The position numbers and the translations under genes were made by a program. This document shows, piece after piece, positions 1 through 10,085 of a DNA stretch of 64,000 nt. The stretch is from Drosophila pseudoobscura (lineage: Eukaryota; Arthropoda; Insecta; Diptera; Drosophilidae), in contig NC_046679.1 of assembly GCF_009870125.1 (NCBI RefSeq), forward strand, positions 12,276,001 to 12,340,000, in the 5' to 3' direction. Each line of letters begins with the position of its first letter. The first letter of the stretch is position 1. Under the pieces are notes generated by a model. It had not been told where the DNA came from. It did not search any database and saw only the letters and a program-made list of their open reading frames with translations.

Positions 1-19
1 ATCAATTTGATACCACAGT

Positions 20-444
20 TCAAAACCATCAACCGCGGGAACTGGAAAACCATCGAGAACTGGGTACGCCGACAGTTGTCTGAGAGACACTTCGATGCTT
101 TAAAGGTCTGCACTGGTGTATTGGGGGTGCTCGAGCTGTACTCGAGCACTTATCGCGCTGACATACCAATGTTTTTGATTAACAACAATAAGAATCCCAT
201 TCCCAAGTGGATATACAAAATTGTAAGCCACATATCAGGCCGCAAATTCGTTTTCCTCACCTACAACAACGCACATGCAACCACACGGCCGACTGGACAA
301 GCCGTGTCGAACGTTTGCAGAGAATTGTCATGCCGAAGCTTAGGACTTAAATTACGGAACGAGGGGACGGCCGGATACACCTTCTGTTGCGAGCCACACG
401 ATTTTATTGCTAGAAATCTCACACGTTTAACAGGCATTTGCTGA
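20..444 (+). CDS. Unknown protein, 3'-terminal exon (partial at window edge)
   Basis: An open frame runs from the window edge to a TGA at 442-444. Its only in-window initiator would be a TTG at position 7, but a splice-acceptor-like ...ataccacag ends at 19, so this reads better as the last exon of a gene that begins outside the window. It encodes about 140 residues with a central NPIPKWIYKIVSH segment and several Cys near the C-terminus (VCRELSCRS, FCCEP). I do not recognise the family. A decayed relative of the central segment lies at about 2040-2264, which suggests an old local duplication. It could also be a fragment of a repeat. Confidence 0.3.
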
Positions 445-839
445 ATCCTGGGAGCGTGAAAGCTTATGGTTTGTAACTTTTTTTTTAACTGTATTTAAAA
501 TGGTTATGGGGCTCCGAAAGTACCAGGAGCAAAATAAAGCAATATATTCTTATTATAACTATACCCTTCCTTGAGGAGTACTAGATTAAACATAAACGAG
601 GGGGAACGTTGTGAGTTGCTGCGGACACCGCAACTCTACGGTTATACCCGATACTAAGTCAGTATGGCTCTCCTCCGGCAGACGGCGCTAATATTTAACG
701 ACACGACAAAGAGTGCGTGCGAGAGAGACAGAAAATCAGTCTGAGCGTGACGTCGGGCGCTGCGTAGCCACTGCAAATTGATTTGTTCCTTTTGGCTATA
801 AAAATGATCTGATCTGATCCAGATTCAGCAATCTAATAG

Positions 840-1722
840 ATATGGTCATTATCTATGATTCTGCGTTTTTAGTTTTCTCAAATCTGCAATATTGTGGATG
901 CAACAGATTTTCGTCCTTTGTGGGGGCGGATGAGGGTGGGGCGAAATTCTGAGATATACGTTTTATAGTGACATCTTAAAGGAGTGTGTGTACCAAATTT
1001 GGTTACTCTAGCCTTAATAGTCTCTGAGATTTGTGGTTGCCTAAGATTTTCGTCATTTGCGGGGGCGGAAGGGGGTGTGGCGAAATTTGGATACGAAACG
1101 GTCAAGGTCCGATATCACAGGAGTGTGGATACCAAATTTGGTTGCTCTGGCTCTTATAGGTTCTGAGATCCTTGAACTCATATTTTGCAATTGGCAAAAC
1201 CGACCATGAAACCTGTGTGTTAGAGTGAGACAGAGCGAGAAAGAGTGAAATTGTTTTCGTGATTCTGGCTGTAATAATTATACGATCTGGTTCAGATTTT
1301 GCACTCTAGAAGATAAAGTCATCTTCTACGATTCTGCGATTTTAGTTTTCTCGTATCGTCGAAATTGTGGATGCCACAGATTTTCGCCCTTTGTGGGGGC
1401 GGAAGTGGGCGGGGCAAAGTTTTGAAATATTTTTGGAGCAGTGACATATCACAGAAGTCTGGATCCAAAACATCGTTGCTCTAGCTCTTATAGTCTTTGA
1501 GCATTAGGCGCTGAAGGGGACGGACAGACGGACGGACGGACAGACGGACAGACGGACGGACGGACAGACAGACAGGGCTCAATCGACTCGGCTATTGATG
1601 CTGATCAAGAATATATATACTTTATAGGGTCGAAAACGATTCCTTCTGGACGTTACACACATCCACTTTTACCACAAATCTAATATACCCCAATACTCAT
1701 TTTGAGTATCGGGTATAAAAAG
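840..1722 (+). repeat. Mini-me / DINE-1-like non-autonomous element
   Basis: There are three diverged internal units (about 908-1035, 1048-1170, 1380-1500), each with gtgggggcgga..., a ggttgctctagctcttatag-type segment and tctgagat. They are followed by a GACGGACGGACAGACG microsatellite (1515-1575), a conserved core near 1580-1630 containing a short TA run, and an end reading gagtatcgggtataaaa. This arrangement of a (GTCY)n proto-microsatellite, a conserved core and TA repeats is that of the dipteran mini-me elements, and the tail resembles Drosophila DINE-1/Helitron-type repeats. A near copy of its 3' half is at 45691-46003. No coding capacity is seen. Exact ends are uncertain. Confidence 0.65.
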
Positions 1723-2039
1723 GCTACTCTGAGAAAGTCTTTATTGTTTCTATATGTTCGTACATAGCCCGCAAAGTTTTGATTAATATATAGCTGCCAT
1801 AGTATGATACAGATAGTATGATCACAAGGTGTGATTGTGATTGTAGGGGAAAAGGGTGGCTTGGGTGGGACCAATTAAATGACGCACAGTATACGGTATT
1901 TCCCAGAAAATGTTTCTGCTGTGATCTTATACTGCAGCGAGCTAGATTTTATTTATTTAGATTAGATTTTATAGTAGATGATTAATGAAATACCCAGAGA
2001 ACTGACCGCAGTAACTGGAAATTAATTGTGCTCGATCTG

Positions 2040-2264
2040 TCCGACACCAGGAAGGGGAATATACAATCAGTTTACCTCTTTCCTCCCGACATAAATCCCG
2101 CCCCCAAGTGGAAGTACACCATCTTTAGCCATCGCTTTCTTCACCTACAACAACAAACAACTCTTGGACGCCCAAACGGTTTGGATCTGCGGAAGACCAG
2201 GAAGGAAGGATATTCTGCTACAATCCAAGGCACTAATCATCCATATTTGACAAAAATGTATTAA
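2040..2264 (+). pseudogene. Decayed relative of the 20-444 ORF
   Basis: The stretch around 2090-2165 aligns with 192-290 at the DNA level (aatccc..cccaagtgga.tacac, then ttcacctacaacaac). The reading frame is no longer continuous with the upstream part: the NP-PKW-Y-I-SH match and the FFTYNN match lie in different frames. It therefore looks like a broken duplicate. The mini-me-like element at about 840-1722 sits between the two related pieces. Confidence 0.3.
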
Positions 2265-2802
2265 AACAGATGAGATTTGACAGTCATCATAAATGTATTT
2301 CTATTGTTTAATGGCAACCTGAGTGTGATCAAATTTTCGAAACTCACAACAAAAAAACGGTACTGTGAAAATGTTCAGCCAGATACTCGTAGATCAGTTT
2401 TTACTCAAAAGTAGGCTGTGTCTATGATTATCCGATGCCTTTGAAAATAATTTTCACTATTTTTTTTCAGTATGTCGTTAGCGTTCATTGGGAACACAAC
2501 ATATGTACATCTCAACAAACACTGCAAACTCCACACAAACTTTTTTTTCAAAAATTTTGTTTTATTAATTTAGTCCTTTTTTGGATAAACAGTAGGCTGC
2601 TTATCATTCTTTGCAATTTTAAACGATAACGTTAGTATCTGTAACCTCGACCAACAAATTATTTCTTACAAAACTAAACGAATTTTTATAGCTTTCAATT
2701 TCACAGTAGGCTAGTAGTTTGCAAAACTAATATATATATATATATTTTTCCGTTTCTCCCACCAAATGTCCTAAAGCCAACAACTTGAGCTTGAATATCA
2801 GC

Positions 2803-3051
2803 ATGGCTTCTCGACCTAAACGTCCCGCTCCGTCATATGTGATGTGGATGAACGTCGAAGGACGTCAGCGCATAAAGATGGAGCATCCCAATTGCACCGT
2901 CCCCCAAATGGGCAAACGTGGGGGCGAGATCTGGAGGGGGATGGACGAGAAGGAGAAAGACAATTGGAAATCGCAAGCTTGTCTTGCTATGATCAACTAC
3001 AAGAAGAAGTTGGACGGGTGGAAATGCCGAAAAAACATTAAGCGTCGTTAA
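2803..3051 (+). CDS. Single HMG-box protein, testis-HMG-like
   Basis: An intronless 82-residue ORF starts at the ATG of MASRPKRP; upstream in-frame starts are non-ATG. It is essentially one HMG box: RPKRPAPSYVMWMN at the N-terminus (basic plus hydrophobic wedge), GGEIWRGM in helix 2 and a Lys/Tyr-rich helix 3 (YKKKLDGWK), then a basic tail (KNIKRR). HMG boxes of this kind bind the DNA minor groove without sequence specificity and bend DNA. The lack of an acidic tail, the small size and residues such as MWMN and GGEIW recall the Drosophila testis HMG proteins more than HmgD/HmgZ. Promoter and expression are not evident; a TA run lies about 70 bp upstream. It could be a retrocopy. Confidence 0.65.
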   Translation: MASRPKRPAPSYVMWMNVEGRQRIKMEHPNCTVPQMGKRGGEIWRGMDEKEKDNWKSQACLAMINYKKKLDGWKCRKNIKRR

Positions 3052-4249
3052 GCAGAAGATTAGCCGAAGTAAGCTCTCCAAATTCGTAGTCTCTATTCAG
3101 TTTTCAAAAAGCACACGGGCTCAGCTGAAACAAAAATTAACTTCCGTGAAGGATTTAAATTTTAAATGTATTGAGTATCATTGAGGTCAAATCATATATT
3201 GAGGTCGTTGGTGCAATACTATGTTTACCTCTCCACTGAAAAAATTGTATGGTATTATAATGAAACCAAGAAATATAAAAAAACAGCGTATTTTCTTAAC
3301 TTTTTTCTTCAAACAGTACATTTTTTCGCGGGTAACTGAAGTTGTCGACCTGTTTAAATAAAGGGGGGTTAAGTGGGCTAAGATCGTTCTTCATTTGATG
3401 CTGGTATAGTTAAAAAATTACATGGTATATTTCGGCATATTTCTGAGGGTCACCATCGATAAATCCATTGAAAATAGACTTCTTGTCTGCAATAGAATTT
3501 CGAAAATTCCAAAACCGTTTCTTATTAGCTAACAAAAACAAAATACAGTTTCCTATCTAATGGCAAAATGAAATTCCCAATTAGGGTTCTTTGTTCGTTG
3601 ATGGGACCGAAGTAACCAACCATAAACCAAAAATACCGACGCTACACCGTCTATACCGATATCAGGCTATCGATAAGACTCATCCGTAAACAAGTCGAAA
3701 TTTTTCTGCGTTTAAGCCAAAATGATAATAAATAAAAGGAGTGATGGAAGATCAAAATTGAGGGAATCGTCATATTTGTTGAATCGGTAATGGCCCGGTT
3801 GACAACATTTAAATCCTTGTCGCTCACATTCAAAAAAGTTAGATTTGGCGCGCACCACTCGTAACCAGTTGCTAGTATCGATAACCGAACTTGAATCGGG
3901 TAAGGACCTCTTTTACCCGATTGACAGCAATTACAAATAATTACAAACATGTTGCTAATTCCATGCACACATACCCTGGGGAAAATGGATGTTATAGAAT
4001 TGTGAATATGTTTGTCATCCCAGGAAAAAACAATTTATTTTCAATATATTTTAATATTATTCAATATTATTTAATATTATTTTGAATATTTCAACGATAT
4101 TTTAAAGCTTATTGTCTTCCTGTAGGGACCAAGAACAGGTATCAGGATCGAGATACATATATATACAAATCACTCATCATATACATGAATATGTCTAAAG
4201 AATGTCAATTTGAGAAAATGTCTTTATAAGTTACGTTTTATCTTCATAT

Positions 4250-4430
4250 CAATATCTATAATTTTATATAAACTTAACAAAATAGGGTATACAAAACCTA
4301 TACTACGGCTTACACGCAATATAGCGACTCTTTTTTCGTTTAAACCTTTTTTTACAATAAATACAATAAAAGCAAGGATTAAAAACTATCCAATATTGCA
4401 GAAAATTTATTCTTCATTAGGATAAAACTA
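4250..4430 (-). repeat. Diverged copy of the promoter-motif repeat
   Basis: This segment follows the same order of words as 4577-4680: an A-rich run with caataaaa.caag.atta, then ttcattagg.ataaaact and ...gggcatt. Identity is lower. It appears to be an older tandem relative of the repeat at 4530-4903. Confidence 0.35.
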
Positions 4431-4529
4431 TGTGGGCATTGCTGAGTGATTTAGTTAGTTGGCATTATTCAATGGAATATCAAAATTGAGCAATTTCCTT
4501 TTTCGTTTGTTTTGATTGACCTATTTCGC

Positions 4530-4903
4530 TACTTGTTTTTTGTTTCACTTATTTCGCTACCTCTTTTTTACCTCTTTTTACGCAAAATGCAATAAAAACA
4601 AGTATTAAGAATACACCAGTTAAATAGAAAAATGATTCATTAATCGAATAAAATTATGATGGCATGGTTAAATGTTCTATATAGCTAGTAATATTCGTCG
4701 GAATATCAAAAACGAGGAATATGTAAAATAGAACTTGAATTCGTCAGTATATTTACGGTATATTTTGAAAATGCGGCGGTATGTTTCGGTATATTTCTGA
4801 GGGTCGGACGGTATATTTTATCGACTGCTCACACTGCTCGTCCGTAAACAAGTCGAAATTTTTTCTGCGTTTAAGCCAAAATGATAATAAATAAAAAGAG
4901 TGA
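4530..4903 (-). repeat. Dispersed repeat with core-promoter motifs, copy A
   Basis: The reverse complement of 4577-4810 matches 15058-15260 and 57665-57945 closely, including attactagcta(t/g)atagaa and the cctcgtttttgatattcc segment. On the + strand it holds two exact matches to Ohler motif 6 (KTYRGTATWTTT): GTCAGTATATTT at 4743-4754 and TTCGGTATATTT at 4785-4796. A motif-1-like ctcacactgc lies at about 4828. The next gene on the + strand is the K2P channel, whose probable 5' exon begins near 4990. No terminal repeats are obvious. Confidence 0.6.
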
Positions 4904-4989
4904 AATAGAATCTTAGAGAAATTGCATTTGGCTAGGCCAATATCTAGATTCGGCGGAGAGCGGAGGGATAAAAGCAACTGTTAATATTA

Positions 4990-5107
4990 CCACCTTTTTC
5001 CAACCGTGCAGCGACGCACGACACAACATTAAGAGTAGCAAAATACGCGGGAAGTGCAGATAAATTGCCATTATTTTAACGCGTCTGTGTTAACAACAAT
5101 AAACAGC
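4990..5107 (+). other. Possible 5' non-coding exon
   Basis: The sequence ends with aacagc followed by a consensus donor gtaagtaaatg at 5108. It lies just downstream of the motif-6-bearing repeat, so it could be the first exon of the K2P channel gene or of the C2orf69-like gene beyond it, whose coding region also begins with a splice acceptor. There is no transcript evidence. The transcription start is not determined. Confidence 0.35.
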
Positions 5108-6277
5108 GTAAGTAAATGAGAAGTGAAAACCCTGTGTGCTAGTAAATAATGTGCGAAAAGCACCGAAAAATTGTGCATAAATTTGTGAAATTTTGTATGC
5201 GTCGTGTCTGTGTGTGTGTGTGCGAATCGAGTGTTGGACAGAGTGCAGCTGTATATGTGTATTGGTGTTGAAAAAATCTATCTCTTCGCTACGCATTTCA
5301 CCCCCCGTTTTTGCGTATTCATTTAATCTTCTTCCTCTTCTTGTGTATCACTGTAGCCGCATTACCGTTTCCCTCTGCGCGTGTGTGCGTTAATATTATG
5401 CCTTTTGTTTTTTTTTTTTAATTCTTTGTTTATATTTACTTGTATTTTGTTTTGCTTGCTCCTCTTTTTTCGTCTTCCTCCTTCCGACCCAATGCGATGC
5501 TCCGCACCCCGAAATAATTTATAACCCCATAAAAATACTAAAACACAATCTTGAAATGCTCTGGCCTGCTGCCGCCGCAGAATCATAAATCAAATTGCCA
5601 TCAATTTTTAGACAAGCCTCCCACTCTGGAAACGAACTTTTCCGCGCACTCTGCCCGGCATTCCCATCCCCCCTGCTCGTCTCTCTGTCTCTCTGTGTGT
5701 ATTGCACCTGTCTCGCTGGGGTATTTTGATTACTTCGTCCATCAAATAAAACACCCCTCTACCCCGCAACCCCCCACGAATTTCATTCGCCTCAACTTGC
5801 AGTCTCCCACTCGCTCTTTCTGTATCCGAGAGATACAATATTCTCTCCAAATAGTTTTCTTGGAGCCCCGTAGCTCAGTTGAATTTTGGCGCCCGCGTCT
5901 AACAGTTTGGGGCTCGGGAAACCCAAAAGCATTCGTAGAGTCCAAGGAAAATGCTGTGTGGAAACGCGTGGATTTATTTTTAGCCTTCGTGCCGATTTTA
6001 AATGTTCGAACGCTCCATATAAAACGCAAATCAGCAGCAAATAGATCGCAGATCGGGAAGAGCACTGCCAAATTAATTGCCAATGCGAGGAGCCTGCCAA
6101 TAAACATTCAGCCAGTTCATAAGATAAGATCGATGGGCCATCATCGTCCAGTTCCCAAGATATCCATTATATAATCATGGAAATGGATTGACGGTCGGGC
6201 CATCCAGAGATAGAGAGAGAGAAAGAGCGGCAGAGACGGAAATCAAATTAGAAAAACCAAACAGAAACCGAACAGAA
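5108..6277 (+). other. Probable 5' UTR / intron of the K2P channel gene
   Basis: Pyrimidine-rich DNA with runs such as tttttttttt at about 5408, many short out-of-frame ORFs and no recognisable domain. The longest frames here (5551-6174 and its antisense shadows) lack codon-usage or domain support. The likely initiator of the channel follows at 6278. Confidence 0.45.
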
Positions 6278-7453
6278 ATGCCCAGCAAATTTCAAAGAAG
6301 AAGCTCCCCACAAGCGCCCGGCGGCTTGGGGGTTGGGGCATCGAGCGTCTCCTCAACGCCGAGCAACCAGCCCCGGAAGCGCGTGAAGCGCTGTTGCCGA
6401 AACTTCGTCACCTTCATGTGCACGCAAGTGGGCGTGGGCGCCCTGATCGTGCTCTACGCCATCTGCGGGGCGTTCGCCTTCATGAACATCGAGCGGGAGT
6501 ACGTGGACAAGACGGCGGCCCATGTGCTGGAGCTGCGACAGAACTGCTCGCAGCTTCTGTGGTACATAACCGAGGAGCACAACCTGATCGACAAGCGGAT
6601 GTGGGTCAACGAGACGAACGCGGTGCTGCGGGAGTACCAGGCCCAGATAGCGGGCATCATCAAGAACGGCTACGTGGGCCGCAGTCCCGAGCAGATCTGG
6701 AGCTTCCCGGCGGCCCTGATGTTCTGCTTGTCGGTGATCACAATGATTGGCTACGGCAACATGGTGCCGCGCACCCCCTGGGGCAAAGGCTTCACCGTAA
6801 TCTACGCCACCTTCGGCATACCCCTGTACATTCTGTACTTCCTCAACATGGGCCGCGTCCTGGCACGCTCCTTCAAGTTTCTCTATCGCTCCATGCACGA
6901 CTGTACACAGGAGCGCAACTTCGATACCCGACTGGATGCCCTGGAGAACGGCAGCCTGGGCGCCCTGACGCTGCGCAAGAAGATCATCGTTCCATCCACC
7001 GCCTGCCTGTGGGTGATCATCTTCTATGTGCTGACTGGGACCATTATGTTCGCCAACTGGGAGAAGTGGAGCTTTCTGAACAGCTTCTACTTCTGCATGA
7101 CGTCGCTGTGCAAAATTGGCTTTGGGGACTTTGTGCCTGGGGCCTCGCTGACCACCGCCGCCGATGTGGATGCGGCCACGCATAAGTTGCAGGAGGACAT
7201 CGCCGCCGATCCCAACGAGCTCTCGGAGCTGCAGTCCATAGCCGATCAGCACTCGAAGCTGGCCATCAACTTCGTCTACATGCTGCTCGGCATGGGCCTA
7301 GTGGCCATGTGTCGCAACCTGATGCGCGAGGAGGTTCACGTGAAGCTCAAGGAGATGAAGGAGGACGCCAAGCTGTGTGTCGAGGACACGCGTCTGCGTT
7401 TCGTGGGCTGCTGTGGCGATCCGCGTGATGTCTACGAGAATGATTACTACTAG
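6278..7453 (+). CDS. Two-pore-domain (K2P) potassium channel
   Basis: Single-exon ORF of 391 residues, starting at the first in-frame ATG (MPSKFQRR). It shows the K2P plan: cytosolic N-terminus with a basic stretch (RKRVKRCCR, 33-41), M1 about 43-69, a long extracellular cap with NCS (90) and NET (111) glycosylation sequons, pore 1 with TMIGYG (155-160), M2 about 171-195, a short loop, M3 about 236-259, pore 2 with CKIGFG (278-283) and M4 about 327-347. The cytosolic tail is short and Cys-rich. K2P channels are dimers that carry background K+ current at the plasma membrane. The second Thr of the canonical T-T-x-G-Y/F-G filter is Met in pore 1 and Lys in pore 2, which is unusual. The C2orf69-like gene begins about 150 bp downstream on the same strand. 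Confidence 0.93.
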   Translation: MPSKFQRRSSPQAPGGLGVGASSVSSTPSNQPRKRVKRCCRNFVTFMCTQVGVGALIVLYAICGAFAFMNIEREYVDKTAAHVLELRQNCSQLLWYITEEHNLIDKRMWVNETNAVLREYQAQIAGIIKNGYVGRSPEQIWSFPAALMFCLSVITMIGYGNMVPRTPWGKGFTVIYATFGIPLYILYFLNMGRVLARSFKFLYRSMHDCTQERNFDTRLDALENGSLGALTLRKKIIVPSTACLWVIIFYVLTGTIMFANWEKWSFLNSFYFCMTSLCKIGFGDFVPGASLTTAADVDAATHKLQEDIAADPNELSELQSIADQHSKLAINFVYMLLGMGLVAMCRNLMREEVHVKLKEMKEDAKLCVEDTRLRFVGCCGDPRDVYENDYY

Positions 7454-7596
7454 GCCGGAATGGCCAGAGTGTGTGGTGTGTGTGTGTGTGTGTGGTGTGT
7501 GTGTATGAGAGTGTTGTTGGTAGGAAGGATCGGATGAATGTCAAATAGTATGTCGCCTAATCCCCCATATATGGTTTGCCCTGCCCCCCGCAGCTC

Positions 7597-9590
7597 ACCA
7601 TTGATCAATTTCTGCAACTTCAAGAGCGGATACGTAACTTCGAGGGCATGCTTGGCGGCGGCAGCGGGGAGCGTTTATGCACGCCAAGCACTTCGGCCGG
7701 TCCGTTCCGCATCTTCTCCGTGGCCGGCTTCCAGAACCGCGCCAATGACATCGTCTACTGTCCGCCGATTGTGCGGCAGCAGTCGCAGCATGTCGAGGAC
7801 TCCACGGCCATCGTCTACTTTGGCGGCGACGTCCAGGACTTTCCGGAGAGCATGGAAACGAACCGGGACAGTCGCGGCTACATGAAGTACAACCTGGAGA
7901 ACTCGGCGATCCTGCTGCGCGAGGCGTTTCCCCGATCCCACATCATTGTCATCCGGCCGGTTCGGTGAGTACATCTTCGGCCATCAAATCTCTCGTATAT
8001 CTAAAGGGATTCGATTCTCTTGCTTCAGCATGGAGTTCAAGACATTTAGCTGCTTTGACAACTTTGTGCGCGGCAACAATGCTGGAGTCCCGGACCATAC
8101 GCCCATGAACCATGCGCTGCAACACTTGGAAAAGTAAGTTCGGGCTCAGTGGCGCAGACGCTTGAGGAGCACTAACCCTCTCTGTTCTCCTTCACAGACT
8201 GCTGCAGAATCTGTCGCAACGTCTGATCTCCATACCAGAGAACGAGATACTCGATCAGGCTGCGCAGGCGGCGGCAGCCGCGGCTGCCGTGCAAGCTGCA
8301 GCTGCTGCCGCTGCTCTGACTCTGTCCAATGCCACCACAGTCCCCTCGGACAGCAACTCGCCCTTGGCGGCCAACGACAACAGCCAGGACATGGACATTG
8401 ACATTCTGCAGGTTCAGGAAAATGTCACAGTGGATGCGGACGGGGAAGTGGTCTTCCCCATGCTCCCCGACGAGGCGGACGAGACGGCGGACGCCGGCAC
8501 AAACAATGGGGGCGGAAACAACGGCAGCATCGGGAACAACGAAGTCGGCCTCAACAATCATCAGGAGTCGAACAACCAGCAGCCGCAGCAGCAGCAACAG
8601 CAGCAGGAGTCGTCGCCAGTTAAAATAGCTGCACCCGTGGCTCTGCCAGCCACCAACAACGTGGAGCACTACAACAATTTGAACAACAGCAACAGCGAAT
8701 GTGCCACGGGACAGGGCCAGGGGCAGGCCGCACTGGGCGGACAAGCGCGGCAGACAGCGCCGGTGGCGACTGATAGCAATCCGTTGTGGTGGCGGGAGAA
8801 CCTCAATCTAGACAAGTCCAAGCTGGTGCTCATTGGCTTCAGCAAGGGCTGCGTCGTGCTCAATCAAGTGAGTCGCGTTTGGTTCGTTAAGTCGTTGACA
8901 TACTTGGCTCTGTCCCCGCAACAGCGGGAAGCTCCATGATCCTCACTGACCACGGTCCTCTTCCTTGTTCGCTTTCCTTGCAGTTCATCTACGAGTTCCA
9001 CTATCTGAAGACCCTCACGCCCGATGACAGCAGCATGTGCCGACTGCTTTCTCGCATAACGGACATGTACTGGCTGGACGGTGGACACGGGGGCCAGAAG
9101 AACACATGGATCACGTCCCGGAGTCTCCTGGAGACACTCACACGCATGGGTAGGCGCTTGATCGAGCCCTCAGGGCATTCAAAAAGTTGATTATTAACTG
9201 AGTAAAACTGATTTTCGTCCAGGCATGAACATACACGTCCACCTCACACCCTACCAGGTACAGGATGACCGCAGACCCTGGATACGGAAGGAGGAGAAGC
9301 TCTTCACAGAGATGCTGAGGCGCTTGAGTGCGCCGATCACGAGGCACTTGCACTACGACAACCAGCCGGCGAACCTAATGACCCATTTCGAGGTTCTACA
9401 GGCCTTCTGCCAACACGTCCATGCCCTGAACCAGCAGCAACTTCAGCAGCAGCAACAGCAGCAGGGAGTCACCGATCAGTCTGCGGTGGCGGTGGCGGCG
9501 GCGGCGGCAGCGGCAGCAGCTGCAGTGGCAACGGTGGCGACCAACAATGGCAGCAACAATCTTCTGGATGCCAGCGAAGAGGCAAAGTGA
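7597..9590 (+). CDS. C2orf69 (UPF0565) family protein
   Basis: Exons 7597-7964, 8029-8133, 8198-8867, 8984-9149 and 9223-9590, all with GT-AG borders. The first listed exon follows an acceptor (ccccccgcag), so the true start may be in an upstream exon. The first in-frame ATG here is 7648, giving 541 residues. Family blocks match human C2orf69: AIVYFGGDVQDF, FSCFDNFV, LVLIGFSKGCVVLNQ (a hydrolase-like nucleophile elbow, G-F-S-K-G), MYWLDGGHGG and HVHLTPYQV. Human C2orf69 is a putative mitochondrial serine hydrolase-like protein. A roughly 150-residue Ala/Asn/Gln-rich insert separates the N-terminal half from the GFSKG block, and a Gln/Ala-rich tail ends the ORF. The stop is TGA followed by C, and the frame stays open for 164 more codons. 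Confidence 0.85.
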
Positions 9591-10085
9591 CAGCTTCAAC
9601 TGCATCCACATCATCACAGGCGTCGCTTGCATGCAATGAGGAAGGGGACCGCTGCTCTGAAGCGCAAGCAGGTGCAGCAGCTGCGACGGCACCACCAGCA
9701 GCTGCTGGCCGCAGACCTGTCCCTGTCGTCGTCTTCGTCGCGCTTGGCGGCGGCCCTGATTTCATCGGCGGTGGCCCTCAGCGCCGCATCTACGTCGTCA
9801 GCCGCTTCAGCAGCAGCGGCCAATGTAAATAATCATCATCATAGCCATACGCAACCGCAGCTACTGCCGCCAGGACAAGTGCTGCCACGCCATCATCATC
9901 ATCATCATCATCACCACCACCAGCATATGCATCTACAGCAGCCGCAGCAGCAGCAACATCCACAGCAGTCACAAGAACAACAGCAGTCGCAGTCGCACTC
10001 CCACAGACATCACCATCACCACAACCATCATCAGTGTCGCTCGAAACGCAAACTACAAAAATTGTATTATACGCTTTGCCGTTAG
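9591..10085 (+). other. Candidate stop-codon readthrough extension (164 aa)
   Basis: The stop of the C2orf69-like gene is aaa gTGA Cag. The same frame continues without a stop to TAG at 10083-10085. The extension is rich in His, Gln, Ser and Ala (for example H-runs near 9890-9920) and ends with a basic segment, KRKLQKLYYTLCR. UGA-C is the leakiest stop context in Drosophila, where many readthrough genes are known. Because CAG/CAT repeats can keep a frame open without selection, conservation is needed to decide. It could equally be 3' UTR. Confidence 0.45.

Larger units (their letters stand above)
3052..4980. other. Intergenic, repeat-rich, no gene recognised
   Basis: AT-rich DNA with several pieces of one dispersed repeat family (see 4250-4430 and 4530-4903). 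Two DRE-type octamers, TATCGATA, are at 3668-3675 and 3876-3883. A block of about 64 bp at 3681-3744 is nearly identical to 4840-4903. A diverged motif-6-like string, ttcggcatatttctgaggg, lies near 3428. The short ORFs here have no recognisable domains. Confidence 0.6.

Noticed and set aside
880-1170. Short ORFs in the gtgggggcgg repeats
   Set aside because: They lie within mini-me-like repeat units without coding constraint.
6353-7252. 299-aa antisense frame across the K2P gene, and a 263-aa same-strand shadow
   Set aside because: GC-rich codon usage of the channel keeps other frames open. They contain no domain.
9469-9823. Antisense and frame-shifted ORFs in CAG/GCG-rich DNA
   Set aside because: Repeat-driven; only the frame continuous with the C2orf69-like stop was considered further.
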